Both the position numbers and the translations under genes were made by a program. The notes below the pieces were generated by a model that had not been told where the DNA came from, ran no database searches, and saw nothing but the letters and a program-made list of their open reading frames with translations. From contig CAZOKO010000062.1 of assembly GCA_964580455.1 (NCBI GenBank), positions 1 to 16,483 of the forward strand: a DNA stretch of 16,483 nt, written 5' to 3'. Numbering within the stretch: the stretch's first letter is position 1; every line of letters starts with the position of its first letter. Shown piece after piece: positions 8,186 to 14,742 of this stretch. Source of the stretch: CAZOKO01 sp964580455 (GTDB lineage: Bacteria; Desulfobacterota; WTBG01).

Positions 8186-9574
8186 CTACAGAGAATTCCA
8201 CTTCTCACTGACTATTTTCCATTTCCCCTCTTCTTTTTTCAAAAGCAACCTTTTTAAACCTTTATCGCCATACTGATCAGACTGGTATTGCTGGAGAAAT
8301 GAAACGTCTGCTCTTTTACTTCCATCTTTAATATTTATTTCGGCATTAGTTATATTTACTTTAATATTTTTATATTTTTTATAAAGAACTCTCTTTAAAA
8401 TTTTCCATCTTTGCCTGTCCATACCCTGAGCTTTAAAATCTTTAGAATAACAACTTATGTACTCCTCCAGTTCTTTGTCCTCCCAGTATCTTCTCCATCT
8501 TTCAATAAATATCGCAATCTTTTCCGTCTCAATTTTTAGATCATCTTCTTTCTTTGAAGAAACAGTTTTTGTTGAAGGTTTCTCCTTTGAAGGAAGATAA
8601 CCACCTCTTAAACGATTCCATTTCTCCCCTGTAATCTTAAACTCCCCACCATCTTCCTGCAGGTATAATCTCTTTATTCCCTTACTCTTAAGCACATCAG
8701 AACGATAGTCCTGTCTAAAAGTAACCAGGTCATAATCATTGTGCTTAAACCCTTGCAGTTTATCTATACTGATTTTAAGCTCTCTATACTTTTTGTTAAG
8801 TCTATCCTTATACCTTTTCCACTGCTGCCAGCCCATTCCCTTAGATCTGAAATTTTTTGCATAGCAGGACATGTAGCTTAAAAGTTCTTTGTTCTCCCAA
8901 CTGCTGAGCCATTTATTAATAAACGTTTTAAGCTGTACTTTCTTCTTTTCTGTCTCCTCTTCTGTAACATACTCAATTCTCTCTAAAATAATGATGGGTG
9001 TGAAATAAAGTGAAATGTATTTTGAAAGCTCCAGAATATCCTGATTGTTTAACGCAATACACCCTTTTGAATCACAGGGGGTTAACGGTTTATTGGTTCC
9101 ATGAAGCCAAATGCCCCTACCATCCTTTTTCTGCAATCGATCAAAGTAATTTGGATAATCTAAAACAAATGCCTCTGCTCCATAGCGGGGTTCCAGCTCC
9201 TCATCTTCAAAGACCCTGGTAAAAAAATAAACACCTTCCGGCGTTTTTCTATCACCTCTTTTTTTCTTATCACCACTGTTTTTACCAGTAGAACAGGGAA
9301 AGCTTTTTATCAGTTCAATCTTTCCATCAAGATAACCATAAAGAAATAACCTCTGCGTTCGCTTCTCAATTATAATTGCATAGGATTCTTCTTCGGAATT
9401 CATATAGATTAAAGATAAAGGGATATCTTTATTATAACTGGCAGGGATTTCACCTCCTTTCGTACCATAAACTTTTCCTGTAAATAAAAATAGAAAAAGC
9501 AAAAGAAGTAAAAAATAGGAGAGAAAATTATCCTTCTCTCCTTTTTTAGCAAAGTGATTTTTAAATGTGTTCAA
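8186..9574 (-). CDS. L,D-transpeptidase/carboxypeptidase-fold (YkuD, YafK/Csd6-like) protein with two NTF2-like repeats
   Basis: Numbering is from a TTG at 9574 (about 462 residues). A GTG at 9613 is in frame, but it lies inside an inverted-repeat end and has no ribosome site. There is a signal or anchor helix at about 18-37. The YkuD domain spans about 60-200 and carries IWLHGTNKPLTP and DSKGCIAL, giving His158, Ser169 and Cys172 as the catalytic-type motif. Two tandem domains of about 110 residues follow (about 215-325 and 350-462). They share WE(N/D)KEL, SCY(A/S)K(N/D)F, GM...W and EKWN, clearly an internal duplication of an NTF2/SnoaL-like fold. Helicobacter Csd6 has the same fold pair with a single NTF2 domain and acts as an L,D-carboxypeptidase in helical shape. 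Whether this protein crosslinks or trims peptides cannot be told from sequence. It heads the minus-strand murein cluster. Confidence 0.85.
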   Translation of the reverse strand: MNTFKNHFAKKGEKDNFLSYFLLLLLFLFLFTGKVYGTKGGEIPASYNKDIPLSLIYMNSEEESYAIIIEKRTQRLFLYGYLDGKIELIKSFPCSTGKNSGDKKKRGDRKTPEGVYFFTRVFEDEELEPRYGAEAFVLDYPNYFDRLQKKDGRGIWLHGTNKPLTPCDSKGCIALNNQDILELSKYISLYFTPIIILERIEYVTEEETEKKKVQLKTFINKWLSSWENKELLSYMSCYAKNFRSKGMGWQQWKRYKDRLNKKYRELKISIDKLQGFKHNDYDLVTFRQDYRSDVLKSKGIKRLYLQEDGGEFKITGEKWNRLRGGYLPSKEKPSTKTVSSKKEDDLKIETEKIAIFIERWRRYWEDKELEEYISCYSKDFKAQGMDRQRWKILKRVLYKKYKNIKVNITNAEINIKDGSKRADVSFLQQYQSDQYGDKGLKRLLLKKEEGKWKIVSEKWNSL

Positions 9575-9598
9575 TTTTCCAATCCCGCATTCTTTATT

Positions 9599-9795
9599 AA
9601 CCACAGAGGACACAGAGAAAGCACTTGTTAAAATAATAACTTACACCTTTTTCATAAAAAATATCTGTGCACATTTTAGTGGAAAACTTCTAGCCAAAGA
9701 TTCTCTCCCAAATTTAAAAACATGGAAAAAAGATAATGAATTTAAATAGGTATTTTTCTTTTTGCTATTATTAATCCTCAGTGTTCTCTGTGGTT
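9599..9795. repeat. MITE-like element with AACCACAGAGRACACNGAG inverted ends
   Basis: The left end AACCACAGAGGACACAGAG (9599-9617) and the right end, read in reverse complement as AACCACAGAGAACACTGAG (about 9777-9795), match at 17 of 19 positions. They enclose about 160 bases of AT-rich DNA with no credible gene. Similar ends recur between genes in many environmental genomes (recollection, not checked). The upstream limit of the transpeptidase frame runs into the left end. Confidence 0.7.
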
Positions 9796-9946
9796 TCAAA
9801 TGCATTATTTGGGTTAAAATGACCGTATCCTCTACTCCAAGAGCATTTAGTGAAAAAGCAACTTATGAAGTACTTCAGCTAATGATATAAAATTAAGGCA
9901 CTGCTGTCAAAATATTTCTGCAACAAAATATCTGTTGTTGCCAGTA
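9796..9946. other. AT-rich spacer between two repeat elements
   Basis: No supported gene is present. The only open frame worth noting is a 23-codon plus-strand run from an ATG near 9820 without a ribosome site, which I do not call. Confidence 0.4.
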
Positions 9947-10072
9947 TAGTAGTGACTGAACGAAAAGTCATGTTCAGGCTAAATCCGAATATCGAAGTCC
10001 GAAATCAGAAACAAATTCGAATACCAAATGACAAAATGACCGAAAAATAGGGTTTTCGGTCAACCACTACTA
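9947..10072. repeat. MITE-like element with 20-bp TAGTAGTG inverted ends
   Basis: The left end is TAGTAGTGACTGAACGAAAA (9947-9966). The right end in reverse complement is TAGTAGTGGTTGACCGAAAA (10053-10072). They match at 17 of 20 positions and enclose about 86 bases with short repeated CCGAAAT/TTCGAATA-type words. The right end also folds as CCGAAAA/TTTTCGG. The element ends 11 bases from the stop codon of the sigma-54 regulator. Confidence 0.75.
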
Positions 10073-10083
10073 GAAAAAATCCT

Positions 10084-11469
10084 TTATGTGTTTTCGCGTG
10101 TCAGTTGTATCTTCTTCATTTTTTCAACCAGGGTCGTTCTCTTTAACTGTAGTAACTTTGCTGCTCTATTCTTTATCCAGTTCGTCTTTTTAAGAGCACG
10201 GAGAATAAGCTCTCTTTCAAACTTACTGACGGCCGTGTTAAAAGACATTCCGCCATCAGGAATATCCATAGAAGGTATTACATCTGGCAACTCAGCACTT
10301 AATAATTTTTCGGGCAAATGTTCCTGTTCAATGACTCCCTCTCCTTTTAAGATAACCATACGTTCTATTAGATTTTCCAGTTCTCTTACATTACCAGGCC
10401 AGTGATATCTCTCAAAGCACTTTAAAACCTCCGGGGAAACCCCCTGTATATTTTGTTTTTTATCTTTGTTGAACTTATTCACAAAATGGTTCGTGAGGAG
10501 AGGAATATCAGATATTCTTCCTCTTAAGGGAGGAAGCGTAAAAGGAATTACATTCAGCCGATAATAAAGATCTTCCCTGAAGGTACCCTGTTTTACAGAC
10601 TTCTCTAAATCCCTGTGGGTAGCAGCAACAACACGGATATCTACCTTGATTGATTTTACACCACCTACCCGTTCGAATTCGTGCTCCTGTAACACCCTCA
10701 GGATTTTCACCTGTAATGCCGTACTCATGTCACCGATCTCATCTAGAAAGATAGTTCCACCATCGGCCAATTCAAATCTTCCTATCCTTGTCTTCAAAGC
10801 ACCTGTAAATGCCCCCTTCTCATAACCAAAGAGTTCACTCTCTAAAAGATCCTCAGGAATAGCCCCACAGTTCACTGGTACCATAGGCTTATCCCTTCGT
10901 TCGCTATTATAGTGGATTGCTCTGGCAACCAGTTCTTTTCCTGTACCACTTTCCCCACAAATCATAATCGTGCTGTTTGTCGCTGCAATTTTTTCAATAA
11001 ATTGAAATATCTGCTGCATGACATCGCTATCACCTATTAGATTCTTGAATTTATACTTAGCCTTCAACTGCTTCTGGAAAAGTACATTTTCAGTCTGCAG
11101 CCTTTGATAATCCAAAGCCCTTTGAACAACCAGTTTTATCTCCTCAACCTTTATAGGCTTTGTAATATATTCATAAGCTCCCAATTTCATAGCCTTCACT
11201 GCCGTATCTACTGTTCCATATCCGGTGCAGATAATAACAATTGTCTGTGAATCAATTTTTTTGACCTGCTTTAAAACCTGAATTCCATCCCCTTTTGGCA
11301 TCTTCAGATCAGTAATGACCATATTAAAACCATATTCCTGCACCATTTTAATGGCTTCTTCACCATTATTAGCACTTTCTACTTCATAGCCTGTCTCAGA
11401 CAGCAAATCAACCATTGTGTCCCTGGTTGATTTATCATCTTCAACGACTAAAATATTCTTATTCCCCAT
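10084..11469 (-). CDS. NtrC-family sigma-54-dependent response regulator
   Basis: The frame is open from 11487, but the ATG at 11469 follows AGGGG at 7 bases and places the first receiver strand (NILVVEDD) normally, giving about 461 residues. The receiver domain (1-120) has an acidic pair in VEDD, phospho-acceptor Asp54 in VITDLKMP, Thr in CTGYG and Lys104 in ITKPI. The AAA+ domain (about 140-380) has Walker A GESGTGKE (172-179), the sigma-54-contacting GAFTGA loop (219-224), Walker B GGTIFLDE (237-244) and an arginine-finger region. A Fis-type helix-turn-helix ends the protein (about 433-454, NRAAKLLQLKRTTL). It should bind enhancers and open sigma-54 promoters when phosphorylated. No histidine kinase lies in the window, so partner and regulon are unknown. 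All key residues are intact. Confidence 0.95.
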   Translation of the reverse strand: MGNKNILVVEDDKSTRDTMVDLLSETGYEVESANNGEEAIKMVQEYGFNMVITDLKMPKGDGIQVLKQVKKIDSQTIVIICTGYGTVDTAVKAMKLGAYEYITKPIKVEEIKLVVQRALDYQRLQTENVLFQKQLKAKYKFKNLIGDSDVMQQIFQFIEKIAATNSTIMICGESGTGKELVARAIHYNSERRDKPMVPVNCGAIPEDLLESELFGYEKGAFTGALKTRIGRFELADGGTIFLDEIGDMSTALQVKILRVLQEHEFERVGGVKSIKVDIRVVAATHRDLEKSVKQGTFREDLYYRLNVIPFTLPPLRGRISDIPLLTNHFVNKFNKDKKQNIQGVSPEVLKCFERYHWPGNVRELENLIERMVILKGEGVIEQEHLPEKLLSAELPDVIPSMDIPDGGMSFNTAVSKFERELILRALKKTNWIKNRAAKLLQLKRTTLVEKMKKIQLTRENT

Positions 11470-11534
11470 CTGCCTTCCCCTATACATTTTATTGACACAA
11501 CATGACCAGCAAGCTAGTCAAAACTTTGGCAAGC

Positions 11535-11563
11535 ATTATAAAGATTTTTTTTCGCCATGTCAA
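11535..11563 (-). promoter_or_regulatory. Perfect consensus sigma-70 promoter for the NtrC-type regulator
   Basis: Read on the minus strand, TTGACA (11558-11563), exactly 17 bases, then TATAAT (11535-11540). Both hexamers are perfect. Transcription would begin near 11528, leaving a leader of about 60 bases before the ATG at 11469. Confidence 0.85.
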
Positions 11564-11694
11564 GTAAATCCCGTTAGAAAATAGAGGGGCTTTATTCCCG
11601 GTGGGATAATACGATTGTTTATTCAACTGAAAAACTTATTCAGATGAGAACCACAACATTTTAGAGTTGAAAATAATGGTCGGGTAGTATAGAC

Positions 11695-11877
11695 TTAAAC
11701 CCAGAATTTGCAGTAGCCATCTACTGCGGCTTGAAAATCCTTGTTGCAACGCTTGTTTCACGATTTTGCTTCTCAACATAATAATGATTATGCCTTCGTC
11801 GCAAAATCGCTCCAACTGCGCGTTTCGCTGCGGTTTTCTACGCCTCGCTACGAAGCCTACTGCAAAATCTGGGTTAA
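11695..11877. repeat. Palindromic element, long form (TTAAACCCAG...CTGGGTTAA)
   Basis: The left end TTAAACCCAGAATTTGCAGT and the right end ACTGCAAAATCTGGGTTAA are inverted repeats. The first 50 or so bases match the short copy at 13989-14054 in reverse complement (GCAGTAGCCATCTACTGC hairpin, CGGCTTG, CCTTG). About 117 extra bases then follow before the shared right end, including a second stem CGATTTTGC/GCAAAATCG. No gene is supported inside it; minus-strand open frame here is incidental. It lies just before the ribosome site of the gene at 11911. Confidence 0.8.
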
Positions 11878-11910
11878 CCAAATCGGCAATTACACGGGAA
11901 GGTAGATAAG

Positions 11911-12303
11911 ATGAAGCAAATTGATAACCTTTACAACAGGCTGATTTCCAGCCTGGATTCATCAGGGAAAGCGGTTAAAATCAATGAACAAATCAGGTCT
12001 AAACTGCACAAGACGATCCTTGATGATTTAAAAAAGCTTAGAAAAAAGCAGCATAAAACGGATTATACCTCTGAAGAATACAAAAAGTTAGATTATGAAA
12101 TACGTCTTCGTCTGCTTAAAGAAATTCAGATTATCCTTAATGAATATGTATTGGCAAAGGAAAGCGGTGATTTAAAAAATTGGAAAGCCATGTATGGAGA
12201 AATTGGACATTATGTCAAAAACTTCTTTTACTATAGAATGGACAGGAAATATGAAGATAAAAAGAAGGCTCTAAGAAATTACAAGTTTTTAGATGAAGAA
12301 TGA
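11911..12303 (+). CDS. Hypothetical helical, highly charged protein
   Basis: This 130-residue protein starts at an ATG 8 bases after GGAAGG. It is mostly alpha-helical by composition, rich in Lys, Leu, Glu and Asp, and has no signal peptide, cysteines or membrane helix, so it is probably cytoplasmic. Recognisable stretches are DDLKKLRKKQHKTDYTSEEY and YVKNFFYYRMDRKYEDKKKA. I recognise no family. It is the first gene of a tight plus-strand group: the Sir2 gene begins 37 bases after its stop, so the two are likely cotranscribed. No promoter is obvious upstream; the palindromic element ends 33 bases before the start. Confidence 0.75.
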   Translation: MKQIDNLYNRLISSLDSSGKAVKINEQIRSKLHKTILDDLKKLRKKQHKTDYTSEEYKKLDYEIRLRLLKEIQIILNEYVLAKESGDLKNWKAMYGEIGHYVKNFFYYRMDRKYEDKKKALRNYKFLDEE

Positions 12304-12340
12304 CTTTTAACCTGAAACCTGATGAAGAGGAGATATTAAG

Positions 12341-13102
12341 ATGACAGATGAGCTTATTAACAAAGCTGCGGGGGATATTCTTAAGGCAAAAAAGGTGGTA
12401 GCTTTGACAGGAGCTGGTATGTCAGTTGAAAGTGGTATCGCCCCTTTCCGGGGGGAAGGGGGGATTTGGGAAAAATATGACCCCGTAGAATATGCCTACA
12501 TCGACGTCTTAAGAACCAATCCAGGTAAAACATGGATTTTGCTGAGTGAGATGCAGAAAGAAATTCTCAAAGCGAAACCAAACCCTGGGCACCTGAGTCT
12601 GGATGAACTGGAACGGTTGGGGTTTTTAAGTTCTATCATTACCCAGAATGTCGATGGGCTCCATCATGAAGCAGGGAACAAAAACGTCATCGAATTTCAT
12701 GGAAATCACCGGCGGGCGTATTGTATGGAATGTGGAAAACAGATCAAGAGTGAAGAAATATCTTTAGAAACATTACCCCCTCGCTGCGATTGTGGGGGAG
12801 TCTTAAGACCAGATGTAGTCTTCTTCGGTGAAGCCATACCCCCCGAGGCACTCACTCGATCTAATCAAGAGTCCAGGTCCTGTAATGTCATGCTGGTGAT
12901 TGGAACCTCAGCAGAGGTCCAACCAGCAGCCAGCTTGCCGGACATTGCAAAATCTTCAGGTGCAACCGTCATCGAAATCAATATAGAAGGAACAGGATTC
13001 ACCGGTTACACCAGTAGTTATTTCATCAAAGGAAAATCAGGAGAAATTTTGCCCAAAATCGTGGACAAGGTAAAAAACGAATCAGCTAATCTCTCCACTT
13101 AA
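12341..13102 (+). CDS. Sir2-family NAD-dependent protein deacylase
   Basis: This 253-residue protein starts 8 bases after AGAGGAG. The NAD-binding Rossmann motifs are GAGMSVESGIAPFRG (24-38), TQNVDGLH (101-108) and IGTSAEVQPA (187-196). The catalytic base is His120 in EFHGN. The zinc site uses Cys128 and Cys131 (YCMEC), then Cys149 and Cys151 (RCDCGG), so the second pair is CxC instead of the usual CxxC. Length and layout are like Archaeoglobus Sir2-Af1. The Tyr-x-x-Arg pair that marks desuccinylase/demalonylase sirtuins is not seen in the segment TWILLSEMQK, so deacetylation or long-chain deacylation is more likely than desuccinylation (inference). The PurN-like gene follows by 44 bases. Confidence 0.93.
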   Translation: MTDELINKAAGDILKAKKVVALTGAGMSVESGIAPFRGEGGIWEKYDPVEYAYIDVLRTNPGKTWILLSEMQKEILKAKPNPGHLSLDELERLGFLSSIITQNVDGLHHEAGNKNVIEFHGNHRRAYCMECGKQIKSEEISLETLPPRCDCGGVLRPDVVFFGEAIPPEALTRSNQESRSCNVMLVIGTSAEVQPAASLPDIAKSSGATVIEINIEGTGFTGYTSSYFIKGKSGEILPKIVDKVKNESANLST

Positions 13103-13146
13103 TCTGCCGCAGTTACATAACATCCATATCATAGAGGTAGCAGTTC

Positions 13147-13992
13147 TTGGTATATAAAATAGGTTGGTTTTCAACAGGCCGCGGTCCTGGCTCACGGAAT
13201 CTCCTCAAAACCATTTTGGAAAATATTGAAAGTGGTGTTATCAATGCAGAGATCTCCTTTGTCTTTTGCAACCGTGAGCAGGGAGAAGCTGAAGGAAGTG
13301 ACCTCTACCTTAAAATGGTTAAAGAACATGGCCTCAACCTCATCTCCTTTTCTTCCCGCATATTTAAACCCGAGATGAGAAAACAGGGAAAAGATGACCC
13401 ACACATAATGAGACAGTGGAGGATAGAATATGATAAGGTGATTATGTCCCGATTGAATTACTGCCCATCAGATATTAATGTGCTGGCTGGCTATATGCTG
13501 ATTGTCGGTGATGAGATGTGTGAAAAGTATGATCTTATTAACCTTCATCCGGCAGCCCCTGATGGGCCTGCTGGAACCTGGCAGGAGGTTATCTGGAAGC
13601 TTATAGAAATAAGAGCTGCTCAAAGTGGGGTAATGATACATCTGGTTACAAAAGATCTGGATATGGGACCCCGTATTACCTTTTGCACATTTCCTTTAAG
13701 AGATTCCTTCATAGACCCATTATGGGAAAAGCACGAACAGCAATTAAAATCCAGGAGTTTAAAACAGATAATAGAAGAAGAAGGGGGAAATAACGAGCTC
13801 TTTAAAGAGATTAGAAGAAGGGGAGTTAAAAGAGAGTTGCCCCTGATTGTCCAAACCTTAAAGACCTTTTCAGAGAGAAAAATCAGTATTAAGGATAAAC
13901 AGGTGATAGTTGATAATCAGATCCAGCACCAGCCCTACTGCCTGACTGAGCAAATAGAAGCCTTCATTAAAAAAAACTCTAATCATTTTTAA
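13147..13992 (+). CDS. Formyltransferase-family protein resembling PurN
   Basis: The start is a TTG 9 bases after AGAGG (281 residues). The fold matches phosphoribosylglycinamide formyltransferase: N-terminal strand MVYKIGWFSTGRGPGSRNL in the place of the PurN phosphate loop, LAGYMLIV (113-120), and the catalytic triad positions Asn132 and His134 (INLHPAAP) and Asp170 (LVTKDLDMGP). The His-Asp distance of 36 equals that in E. coli PurN. It differs from PurN in the DGPAGTW segment and in a C-terminal extension of about 80 residues, so the substrate may not be GAR; another formyl-acceptor is possible. It follows the Sir2 gene closely. Its TAA stop is formed by the first bases of a palindromic repeat. 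Confidence 0.85.
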   Translation: MVYKIGWFSTGRGPGSRNLLKTILENIESGVINAEISFVFCNREQGEAEGSDLYLKMVKEHGLNLISFSSRIFKPEMRKQGKDDPHIMRQWRIEYDKVIMSRLNYCPSDINVLAGYMLIVGDEMCEKYDLINLHPAAPDGPAGTWQEVIWKLIEIRAAQSGVMIHLVTKDLDMGPRITFCTFPLRDSFIDPLWEKHEQQLKSRSLKQIIEEEGGNNELFKEIRRRGVKRELPLIVQTLKTFSERKISIKDKQVIVDNQIQHQPYCLTEQIEAFIKKNSNHF

Positions 13993-14054
13993 CCCAGATT
14001 TTGCAGCAAGGCTTTGCAAGCCGCAGTAGATGGCTACTGCATATTCTGGGTTAA
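13989..14054. repeat. Palindromic element, short 66-bp form (TTAACCCAG...CTGGGTTAA)
   Basis: The ends TTAACCCAGATTTTGCAG and CTGCATATTCTGGGTTAA are inverted repeats. Inside are two small stems, GGCTT-TGC-AAGCC and GCAGTAG-ATGG-CTACTGC. Its reverse complement matches the first part of the long copy at 11695-11877 almost base for base. It overlaps the stop codon of the formyltransferase gene and could also work as a weak transcript-end structure. Confidence 0.8.
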
Positions 14055-14074
14055 AGTAGACATCTCAGGTTTTT

Positions 14075-14296
14075 ATGAAATCCCTTTTCTGGTGGTCTGG
14101 TTTTTCCCTGGCTTCACTTCTGGTTTTATCCTCTCTAATTTTTGGCATATTTATCCTTGTCGCTTCATTAAGTATGAATAACCCTTTAATATTCGTTGCC
14201 ACTTTCTTCTCTTCATCACTATGGATCCTTGTAAGCCTCAGCCTCATGGCTGGCCTAATTGTAAAAATTGCAAACAGGTTGAAAGATAATAAATGA
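14075..14296 (+). CDS. Small two-helix membrane protein
   Basis: This 73-residue frame starts at an ATG after a weak AGG. It has a short basic start (MKSLFWWSG), two hydrophobic helices (about 9-31 and 38-63) and a basic tail (KIANRLKDNK). The shape is that of a real small inner-membrane protein, but the ribosome site is poor and no family is recognised. A competing minus-strand frame over the same bases looks like its shadow. Confidence 0.5.
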   Translation: MKSLFWWSGFSLASLLVLSSLIFGIFILVASLSMNNPLIFVATFFSSSLWILVSLSLMAGLIVKIANRLKDNK

Positions 14297-14325
14297 AGAA
14301 TGATCAACAATTACAATTATATATA

Positions 14326-14354
14326 TTGACAATCATTGAAAAAGTTATTATATT
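14326..14354 (+). promoter_or_regulatory. Sigma-70 promoter for the FmdB-PC4 pair
   Basis: TTGACA (14326-14331), a 17-base spacer, then TATATT (14349-14354). The -35 is perfect and the -10 matches at five of six. An overlapping TATTAT at 14351 could also serve. Transcription should start near 14360. Confidence 0.7.
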
Positions 14355-14357
14355 ATA

Positions 14358-14380
14358 AGCACTCATATTAATGGAGTGCT
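14358..14380 (+). promoter_or_regulatory. Hairpin at the expected 5' end of the fmdB transcript
   Basis: AGCACTC (14358-14364) and GAGTGCT (14374-14380) pair perfectly over a 9-base loop. The stem begins at the predicted start of transcription and ends 13 bases before the ribosome site, so it could be a 5' stabilising stem or an operator. Confidence 0.5.
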
Positions 14381-14406
14381 ATTTATAGATAAAGGGGGTG
14401 TCTTTT

Positions 14407-14697
14407 TTGCCTATATACGAATACGCTTGTCTAAGTTGTGGAAAACATATTGAAAAAATGCAAAAAATTACTGAAGAAACACTGACGTCGTGTCCCTTTT
14501 GTGCTGGAAAAGTCAAAAAATTAGTATCCAATTGCTCTTTTCAGCTTAAGGGAAGTGGCTGGTATGTTACTGATTACGCTAAAAAATCTGAAAAGAAGGA
14601 AGGAAAGAAAAAAGAGGGAAAGGATAAGAAATCAGATACTGGAAAAGAGATAGCCAAAACCAAGGAAACGACTAAGGAAAAGGCTGTGAATCAGTAA
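14407..14697 (+). CDS. FmdB-family zinc-ribbon protein with a lysine-rich tail
   Basis: A GTG at 14398 is in frame, but the TTG at 14407 gives the family's usual start (MPIYEYACLSCG) and lies 8 bases after AGGGGG, so I use it (96 residues). A single zinc ribbon is formed by CLSC and CPFC, followed by the typical FmdB stretch FQLKGSGWYVTDYA. The last 40 residues are a Lys/Glu-rich disordered tail, as often seen in this family. FmdB proteins are named for a formamidase-linked regulator; their true role is unclear. It is likely cytoplasmic and cotranscribed with the PC4-like gene 45 bases downstream. Confidence 0.9.
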   Translation: MPIYEYACLSCGKHIEKMQKITEETLTSCPFCAGKVKKLVSNCSFQLKGSGWYVTDYAKKSEKKEGKKKEGKDKKSDTGKEIAKTKETTKEKAVNQ

Positions 14698-14742
14698 TGT
14701 CCAGGGATATTAAACCTATATCATTTTTAACAGGAGTATCTT

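Noticed and set aside
10088..10405. Plus-strand frame of 105 codons
   Set aside because: It is antisense to the C-terminus of the NtrC-type regulator, which is intact.
11511..11565. Sigma-54 (-24/-12) promoter before the NtrC-type gene
   Set aside because: No GG-N10-GC with good flanks fits, while a perfect sigma-70 promoter is present.
11636..11962. Minus-strand frame of 108 codons upstream of the hypothetical gene
   Set aside because: It runs through the palindromic element and into the start of the gene at 11911, and its sequence is repeat-derived with no start signal.
13989..14054. Classical rho-independent terminator after the formyltransferase
   Set aside because: It folds, but has no T-run after a GC-rich stem, and its sequence recurs as a mobile repeat at 11695-11877.
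14065..14310. Minus-strand frame of 81 codons opposite the small membrane protein
   Set aside because: The plus-strand frame has the coherent two-helix pattern; this one has no family, no ribosome site and overlaps it fully.
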